Source: Porites lobata (taxonomy: Eukaryota; Cnidaria; Anthozoa; Scleractinia; Poritidae). From it: a stretch of 64,000 nt of DNA. Positions 57,825 through 64,000 of the stretch are shown piece by piece (the first letter of the stretch is position 1; each line of letters starts with the position of its first letter). Made by a program: the position numbers and the translations under genes. The stretch covers positions 607,001-671,000 of the forward strand of contig CALNXK010000083.1 in the NCBI GenBank assembly GCA_942486035.1. The letters are read 5' to 3'. Under the pieces are notes generated by a model. That model did no database searches. It worked only from the letters and a program-made list of their open reading frames with translations, and was not told where the DNA came from.

Positions 57825-58292
57825 TTGGGAGCACCTGATAAAAAAAACAAGTCTGGATTTGTTTTTCTGCCACCCCAAATAGTAAAGTATGCGGTTCGAC
57901 TGTCAAATGCGAATTTTATAAATAACTATCTACAACCCGTTTTCCATTTCAACGAGTCACGAGTAATCGTAACCCAAACGTTACAGAAAGAACCCCTGGC
58001 GGCACACGCCTCTAAATTCCGAGTTAGTAAAAATAACCCCCTCAGCCTCAGATATAGTAGCCTCCCCGAAAACGTTTTTAGAGGTTCGTCATGCGTTCCT
58101 GCCCGAGGAACGCGTGACGAAACACCTAAGATCGTCTACAGTGGAGGCTACAGACATGGGCCCATTTATATTACAGCGAAAACAGCCGGATACAACTCCC
58201 TCCATCCACTTTTTCTATTCCGGTTGTACCACGCAGAGAATGTTTTTTATATTTGTCAAAGTTCGCATCCCGGGTGGAACGTGTGTGGATAG
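57825..58292 (+). other. 155-codon open frame in the loop, unrecognised
   Basis: Open frame whose listed start is TTG (57825-57827), not ATG, ending at TAG 58290-58292. Segments such as FLPPQIVKYAVRLSNANF and ITAKTAGYNSLHPLFLFRLY have no recognised domain. It contains at 58085-58121 a near-perfect hairpin with 16-bp arms starting TTCGTCA(T/C)GCGTTCCT, which suggests that part of the frame is a small repeat rather than a gene. Confidence 0.2.
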
Positions 58293-58436
58293 CCCTTTCA
58301 ACGGTTTTTCCAATTTTGACATGGACCAGTAACGATAAAATCTGTCAATACTACTAGAAAGAAGCCTCAAAGTTAGTAAGACTGCCAAATTTTAAAGTGA
58401 TATGTCATGTTTGTATGGTGGCGGGTAAGTTTGCCT

Positions 58437-58457
58437 CCCCCCCCCCCCCCCCCCCCC
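58437..58457 (+). repeat. 21-base poly-C run
   Basis: Uninterrupted run of about 21 C in the loop between the two arrays. Likely length-variable between individuals and error-prone in assembly. Confidence 0.9.
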
Positions 58458-59474
58458 AAATAAAATTTAAAATTTCGCCATAAGATTTCTTAAAATTTCG
58501 TTCCTTCGAGAAGCTACATCTTGGTTAGTTTACAAGAAATCGCGTTCAAACCTAGTGACTGATTTAACTAATTCAAAGCCGCACTTTATAGCGGACTTTG
58601 TGGAGTTGTCCCTTCATGAAAAGGTGAAGAATAGAATGAACAACGAAGGGTCTATTGCACAGCTAGGTGTGGAATCACTAGTTGCTTTATTTAGTCACAT
58701 CCATTGGTGTCGACAATTATGCGGCGTTTTAGCGATCAAGATCTGATGATGTGTATCACTAGGTGGGGTGTGGGAAAGTTAAATTACTAACCCCTAAGGA
58801 GACGAGCGAGGGTGGATTTCCCTACTAAAACAGACATCTATAGGTCAGTGTCACGGAATTTATTTATGCACAGCCATGATCAAATATAGTGTCGAAAATA
58901 ACTTTAGGTGACACCAAAATCGGCAATTTACAGCACTAAGGGAAACGATGAGCATCCCCTTCAATTTTATGAGAGTGTCACCCCCGGGGTGTACATGTAA
59001 TAAATACATCAATACGAGTATACGATTTGGCATAAACTCTGTAGGTTCTTTGATGAATTGTGTCAATCAATATTCAACCATGAAGTCCAATAGATGGGTA
59101 GTGTGAACCTTTAAGGGATTTGAAAGAAACTAATTAAAATCTCCCAGTATGTACTGAATTTCTTAATACCTGAAATCTGTCGGGGTATGTAGGGTTATGT
59201 ACGAGAGAGGATGTCCTATCAATCTCAGAGAAAAAGTGGCTGAAATATTTCCAAACTCTTCATTCTAATGAATCTCTTAACCCAGCCCATTTACGGATAA
59301 ATTAGAAGTGAAATGGTAAAAGCTAGTCTTTACATATTGATGCCTGTACCATGCCTGAGACCTAATGGTGTGGTCTTATTACTCCCATCTATAATTCGAG
59401 CGGGAGTAAAAACCCGCAAATTTCCGCGGTCATCTGTCTCCAGCTACCTGTGTTCGATATATATATATATGTAA
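58458..59474. other. Loop of the foldback-like structure, right part
   Basis: No gene recognised. Short open frames at 58555-58746 (+) and 58860-59066 (-) lack known domains. An (AT)n run at 59458-59470 abuts the right array. Confidence 0.5.
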
Positions 59475-60695
59475 AGCTATGTATGGCTGTGTATGGCTGT
59501 GTATGGCTATGTATATGTATGGGCTATGTAGGCTGTGTGGGCTATGTAGGGCTATGTAGGGGCTATATATGACTATGTGTATGGCTATGTAGGGGCGTGC
59601 GTATGGCTATGTAGTAGGGCTATGTATGGTTATGTAGGGCTATGTATGGCTGTGTATGGCTATGTATGGCTATGTATGGCTATGTAGGGCTAATGGGGCA
59701 GTGTATGGCTATGTATGGCTCTGTAGGGCTATGTAGGGCTATGTATGGCTATGTATGGCTATGTAGGGCTATGTATGGCTATGTAGGGCATGTATGGCTG
59801 TGTAGGGCTGTGTATGGCTATGTATGGCTGTGTAGGGCCATGTATGGCTATGTATGGCTATGTAGGGCTATGTATGGCTTTGTATAGGCTGTGTATGGCT
59901 ATGCTGGGGCTATGTAGGGCTTTGTATGGCTATGTATAGTGTATGGCTATGTATGGCTGTTTATGGCTATGTAGGGCTATGTAGGGCTGTGTAGGGCTAT
60001 CGCTATGTAGGGCTGTGTAGGCTATGTAGGGCTATGTATGGCTATGTAGGGCTATGTATGGCTATGTATGGCTATGTAGGGCTATGTATGGTGTATGTAG
60101 GGCTAGGGTGTATGGCTAGGGCCGTAGGGTAGGGCTATGTAGGGCCATGTATGGTTATGTAGGGCTGTGTAGGGCTATGTATGGCTATGTAGGGCTATGT
60201 ATGGCTATGTATGGCTATGTAGGGCTATGTAGGGGCTATGTATGGCTATGTAGGGCTATGTATGGCTGTGTGTAGGGCTATGTATAGCTAGGGCCATGCT
60301 ATGGCTATGTATGTGGGGCTGTGGCTATTTATGGCTTTGTAGGGTGTATGTATGGCTATGTGTGTGGCTGTAGGGCTGTGTATGGCTATGTAGGCTGGTG
60401 TATGGCTATGTATGGCTATGTAGGGCTATGTGGGCTATGTAGGGGCTATGTGTAGGCTATGTATGGCTATGTAGGGCTATGTAGGGCTATGTATGGCTAT
60501 GTAGGGCTATATATGGGGCTATGTAGGGCTATGTAGGGGCTATGAGGGCTATGTATGGTTATGGCTATGTAGGGCTATGTATGGCTGTGTGGGGCTGTGT
60601 GGCTATGGCTAGGGCTATGTAGGGCTATGCATGGCTATGTATGGCTATGTAGGGCTATGTATTGCTATGTAGGGCTATGTATGGCTATGTAGGGC
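59475..60695 (+). repeat. Right 10-bp tandem array, inverted and more degenerate
   Basis: Unit GGCTATGTA(T/G), the reverse complement of the left-arm unit. Many one- and two-base indels break the 10-bp register (for example near 59520-59600 and 60090-60140), unlike the left arm. The difference may reflect different age, lack of homogenisation, or sequencing error in a foldback. Confidence 0.95.
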
Positions 60696-60968
60696 CCGCT
60701 GGTCACCTATCGCCGCGACAATTCAGCCACCTTAACTTCCGACAACAGCCAAGCCAGTTCTCAGGGAGGCAAATTTCCGTGCTTGCACGCCCTCTGTCGC
60801 ACTTGTCATCAAATTTCCAGCGACGTCGTGGCCCTAAATGCTCTTGTTTCATCAAGAATGTGTGATACCTTAGTATAGTAATTTCATTACGTGCAACGAA
60901 AGCGCCTGGAGATGTGCCTAACTATCCACCGGGCCTAACGTTTTTGTAAATTCACTGATTAAGGGCCA

Positions 60969-61199
60969 GGGGCCCGTTTCTGGAAAGTCCCGGTAACTTA
61001 ACGGGCCCGGAATCATATTTTTAAATCAAAGTCTCAAGAAAAGTAGGGTGTGTTCTGACCTCTAATGAAGTCCATTTTGTTTCGTTAGCTAATAACTCTA
61101 CTGTATAATTTTCAAAACTTTTAAAACTCTCTTCTAAAATGGAAAACAAAACAGCTTAACGGGCCCGGTAATTACCGGGAGCTTCGAGAAACGGGCCCC
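60969..61199. mobile_element. 231-bp MITE with GGGGCCCGTTTCT termini
   Basis: GGGGCCCGTTTCT at the left and its exact reverse complement at the right, with CCCGGTAA and TTAACGGGCCCGG repeated subterminally in inverse orientation. No coding sequence. The target duplication is unclear because the flanks are GC-rich and self-similar (GGCC). Confidence 0.8.
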
Positions 61200-61366
61200 A
61201 GGCCCGAAACGTTTCGAAGGCTACTCCATATAAAACAGGGGAAAACGTTTGTTCTTACTTTTTAATGTACAATTAAATTTGTTACTGAGCAAAGACCAAA
61301 CGTAAACTAGAGCGACAAAATAGATACAGATAAAACTGATGTTAACACATCTCTTTCTTGTTGAAG

Positions 61367-61508
61367 ATATTTGAAGGCAATAACGACCGTCACACTGTGG
61401 TAAGCCACTTTCTTATTCCTCGCATCACAGCCCAGTTCGTGAGAATTTATCCGTACAAATATCACGAGTTTGGATGCCTTAGAGTGGAGTACTACGGCTG
61501 TGCAGTTG
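61367..61508 (+). CDS. Exon: F5/8 type C domain 1, C-terminal part
   Basis: 142 bp, acceptor CTTGTTGAAG, donor GTAAGG, phase 0 in and phase 1 out. It reads IFEGNNDRHTVVSHFLIPRI, TAQFVRIYPYKYHEFG and CLRVEYYGCAVG, the standard discoidin ending (F.GN.D....v.n.l..pi.aryvRi.P..w....LR.E.yGC). The intron before it is 6.8 kb and contains the foldback-like structure. Confidence 0.95.
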
Positions 61509-62181
61509 GTAAGGAAACCATTGTGACATCAGTACCCCGTCACATTGCAATCGAATACCAGTTTGTAGATATTATTCTTATTATTGTAATTTATGTTCTC
61601 ATTCCTATTGAAACTGCAATAAACGTAGACGTCTCTTGGCCTTTAATAACAACACCACATTTGGAAAATCGAACGAAGATTTATTGGTAACGGACGTGCT
61701 TAGTGCTTGCAATAAAATGCGTAGTACAAACAGCGTGGGTTGAATCTAAAACGTTAAAAGAGCAAAAATTGTGAGTTGGGACTAAGGAAAATCAGAATCA
61801 AGAAATAACACAAACTCCAAAAAAGCGAGGACTGTGTAATACACTTACATTGTTTCGGCCAGAGAAAACGGCTATGAAGCGGACTGCGAATAACGCCCAG
61901 AGAATTGCAAGAACTGCGCTTATAAGTGCGGTCCAGTGAACTGAACAAACTGTACTACAGAACTACGATATAAATTGTGGTAGAATATGTTGATTAACGC
62001 GGCTATTTTCTAATGGTTTTATTGTAAATTCGCGGCTATTTTCTTAAATTTCATGACGTAGTATCTTTGTTCCTTTGTTTTATTTATTTACTGTTATTGA
62101 TTTATAATAGTTAGTCTTAGTATTCAACGTATTGTACAGTCCGTAATCCAGCCCTTGGGCTGCAATGGATTTTTAATAAAG

Positions 62182-62242
<61 letters not shown>

Positions 62243-62462
62243 GATTATACAGAAAAGCAAACTAAAAAAATTGAAAAAGGCGCTGATGAAAATGAAAATG
62301 TAAAGAGACGCTAAGGAGGGGGCGAAAAATAACACAACGAATTGAACACCAAATCTTGCGCAAAGAAACTAAACAAAGGGTTACAGAAACTATAAGATTA
62401 ATTAAAGTACGCAAAAAATGTTACAATTGGATTTTACACCCATTAAATTTTTGCTTTATTAG
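61509..62462. other. Intron with a (CTAT)n microsatellite
   Basis: (CTAT)n at about 62184-62241, about 14 units, preceded by TTTTTAATAAAG, which looks like the 3' tail of a small retroelement. No gene is seen. Confidence 0.7.
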
Positions 62463-62653
62463 ACAGCGACGACGACCCACAGATTCCCTGCTACTTTCCC
62501 CTGGGGATGCAGAATGGTCAGATACCAAATGCCTCGATCACAGCCTCCTCTAATTTTGGCTCCGCTTACCGTGCACGGCTTTATACAATAGAAGAAAATG
62601 GTAAACCTGGCGCATGGGTAGCAACGTTCGCAGATCCTGGACAGTGGCTGCAG
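62463..62653 (+). CDS. Exon: F5/8 type C domain 2, first part
   Basis: 191 bp, acceptor CTTTATTAG, donor GTTAGA, phase 1 in and phase 0 out. It reads CYFPLGMQNGQIPNASITAS, SAYRARLYTIEENGKPGAWV and ADPGQWLQ, matching the opening of discoidin domain 1 closely. Confidence 0.95.
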
Positions 62654-62814
62654 GTTAGAATGATGACATAAATGCTGTCTTCCTTCCTTCTTGTTGACTC
62701 AGTCACGCTAAGGCACATCCAGAGTTTAAGTATTTCTGTCTCTTCCTCCTTCCTTTTATGTGAAGGACTTTTTTGGCTGTCTTTTAACATTTCCACTTTC
62801 ACCTTATTCTTCAG

Positions 62815-62958
62815 GTTGACTTTGGGGCTTTAGTCATGGTAAGAGGCCTAGCCTCGCAAGGAAGACATGAAGTTGCACAGTGGGTCAGCAGTTTTGTGCT
62901 TTCACACAGTTCTGTAGCAACTAACTTTAGGTTCTATCAGTTGAATCAGACGGTGAAG
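62815..62958 (+). CDS. Exon: F5/8 type C domain 2, middle part
   Basis: 144 bp, acceptor TATTCTTCAG, donor GTAGGT, phase 0 both ends. It reads VDFGALVMVRGLASQGRHEV, AQWVSSFVLSHSSVATNFRF and YQLNQTVK. In domain 1 this is part of one longer exon, so an intron was gained here or lost there. Confidence 0.95.
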
Positions 62959-63482
62959 GTAGGTTATATGAAAATGAGCATTACTGTACACCAAAACATT
63001 CCGCTCGAAACTTGAGTTCACCCTTTATCTATCATCTCTTGTCTATCATTTCTTGTTTCTAACTTACCATGTTTTCTACCGGACGTGATATTGAGTGCAA
63101 GTCTTTACTGAGCGGTCATCCTTGTGGAGGGTAAAAGTGGCCGCTTAATATGGTTGTGTTTTAAAGTGATTTACTAGCAATTTTGTACGTCGGGACTCTA
63201 ATAACGTAGAATGGAGTGTGGCAGCTAAATGGACCTCGGTGAAAACTTTAGCAGTAAGGTGCGGTAATTAATGGCCAGAAAGGGAATACCTCATATCCCG
63301 TTCAAACGTACTGTCACTCCTTTTTGAGTTGGAAGTTTGATTGGTCTCACACAAAAGTATGGCTGTATTTGATATAACTGTACCCCACAGCATGCTGCTG
63401 CTAATGCTCGCGTCGAACGGACTTTTCTGAGTCGGCTTTTGCTTCAAGTAATGTATAATATCGAACTTTGCATCTATTTTAG

Positions 63483-63624
63483 ATTTTTCCTGCCAACAAC
63501 AACCAGAACACGGTGGCTATTAATGCTATTAGCCCGCCAATATTGTGCAGGTATCTTCGTGTTCATCCACGGTCCTGGGTTAACGAGATCGCGCTGAGAA
63601 TTGAAATATACGGCTGCCTAGCAG
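63483..63624 (+). CDS. Exon: F5/8 type C domain 2, last part
   Basis: 142 bp, acceptor CTATTTTAG, donor GTGATT, phase 0 in and phase 1 out. It reads IFPANNNQNTVAINAISPPI, LCRYLRVHPRSWVNEI and LRIEIYGCLAG. Same length and phases as the end exon of domain 1. Confidence 0.95.
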
Positions 63625-63715
63625 GTGATTTTTGTTCATTATTCAACGTCGATTCAACTTCAACTTCAACGTAAACGAAATGAAATGTACTCTATTATAA
63701 CATATTTCTTTTTAG

Positions 63716-64000
63716 TAAACATGGATATTGAGAGGATTGAAGACATGGGATGCTATTTGGACACCCCTGACAGGGCCATTCCATTGTTGGAGGCAATAGG
63801 TCCACAACTGGATGGTAGTTACATGCAGAGGGCAGCTGCCATTAGACGTTGCGCAAACGCTGCTCATCAACTAAAAATTGATGTGTTTGCGGTACAAAAT
63901 GGAGGTCAGTGCTTTGGAGGACCTGAAGCTAATCTTAGTTACAACAAATACGGGAATTCCACCCGGTGCGCAAATAACGGTAGAGGGGGACCTTGGAGTA
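63716..64000 (+). CDS. Exon (cut by window end): Cys-rich WSC-like domain
   Basis: Acceptor TTCTTTTTAG, phase 1 in, open to the window edge. It reads MGCYLDTPDRAIPLLEAIGP, RRCANAAHQLKIDVFAVQNG, GQCFGGPEANLSYNKYGNST and RCANNGRGGPW. The layout GCYxDxxxRAIP...C...A...G...FxVQxGGxC......Y.KYG.S..C...GxGG.W is that of WSC-related modules common in cnidarian secreted proteins. The domain is incomplete here, so the gene continues beyond 64 kb. Confidence 0.85.

Larger units (their letters stand above)
55554..60698. mobile_element. Foldback-like structure: inverted arms made of 10-bp tandem repeats
   Basis: Left arm 55551-57087 consists of (C/A)TACA(T/C)AGCC units; right arm 59475-60695 consists of the inverse, GGCT(A/G)TGTA(T/G). 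Between them lie about 2.4 kb of unrelated sequence. CTGGTCACCTA occurs in the same orientation at both outer edges (55543-55553 and 60699-60709). Long inverted arms built from short tandem units, a loop and a flanking direct repeat are the hallmarks of Drosophila foldback (FB) elements, which also have a 10-bp basic unit. No transposase is recognised in the loop. The alternative is two independent satellite arrays; the shared edge sequence argues against this. Confidence 0.65.
5568..64000 (+). other. Gene span: large multi-exon extracellular-domain protein (PA14, MAM x3, LDLa, F5/8C x2, WSC-like)
   Basis: All exons lie on the plus strand, are bounded by AG and GT, and join in compatible phase. 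MAM, LDLa and discoidin domains are extracellular adhesion or ligand-binding modules; PA14 and WSC domains bind carbohydrate in several families. The likely role is cell-surface or matrix recognition, but no ligand can be named. Neither the first exon (signal peptide) nor the last (possible membrane anchor) is in the window. The link between the PA14 exons (5.57-14.99 kb) and the MAM1 exons (22.77 kb on) is inferred: the strong donor at 14995 leaves phase 1, whereas the next exon at 22774 opens in phase 0, which fits the alternative donor at 14973. Two adjacent genes remain possible. The introns, up to 21 kb, carry nearly all the transposons listed here. Confidence 0.7.

Noticed and set aside
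59642..59887. Open frame of repeated YGYVWLCRAM-type residues in the right array
   Set aside because: It is a by-product of translating a 10-bp tandem repeat; the same happens in any frame without a stop in the unit.

Overview
This window looks like animal nuclear DNA, most likely from an anthozoan cnidarian (stony coral or sea anemone). The basis is AT-rich sequence with GT-AG introns and no operons, very dense transposon debris, and one long spliced gene whose exons encode PA14, MAM, LDL-receptor class A, discoidin (F5/8 type C) and WSC-like extracellular domains. The organism assignment is inference from gene content; no marker gene fixes the species.

Host gene (+ strand, about 5.57 kb to beyond 64 kb). 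I can place 22 exons by open frame, splice consensus and matching intron phase. In order they encode a split PA14 domain (5.57-13.06 kb), an unrecognised Cys-rich linker (14.37-14.99 kb), a basic linker plus MAM1 (22.77-24.96 kb), LDLa repeats (45.95-48.31 kb), a short Cys exon (48.55 kb), MAM2 (48.83-50.09 kb), MAM3 (52.75-54.00 kb), two discoidin domains (54.16-63.62 kb) and a Cys-rich WSC-like domain running off the window (63.72 kb on). Together they describe a large secreted or membrane-anchored adhesion or recognition protein. Whether the PA14 half and the MAM half are one transcript depends on which of two donors is used at 14.97/14.99 kb.

The rest is transposable-element sequence in the introns and upstream flank. 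1-2.24 kb: decayed Gypsy-type gag and pol (-). 4.6-5.0 kb: a small TIR element and a tRNA-like SINE head. 7.0-11.4 kb: a 0.5-kb inverted repeat enclosing a decayed BEL/Pao pol that itself holds a MITE. 11.5-12.1 kb: a Penelope-like tail next to an inverted copy of its own last codons. 15.5-16.6 kb: a second BEL/Pao integrase. 17.5-19.8 kb: a ZMYM1/TTF-type hAT transposase relic. 21.3-21.9 kb: a LINE relic (-). 27.1-33.7 kb: a spliced, DDE-like, zinc-finger gene of a family I cannot place. 33.9-35.3 kb: two TIR elements. 36.6-44.8 kb: a LINE interrupted by a 4.7-kb TIR element, which is itself interrupted by a 2.2-kb TIR element. 51.0-52.4 kb: a Crypton/DUF3504-type tyrosine recombinase relic. 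55.5-60.7 kb: a giant foldback-like structure.

The two most interesting items are (1) the foldback-like structure inside a discoidin intron: 1.5-kb and 1.2-kb inverted arms built of 10-bp tandem repeats, about 2.4 kb of loop, and an 11-bp direct repeat at both outer edges; and (2) the spliced DDE-like gene with C2H2 and CxxC/HxxC-like metal-binding motifs, whose last five exons are open while its 5' exons carry lesions.
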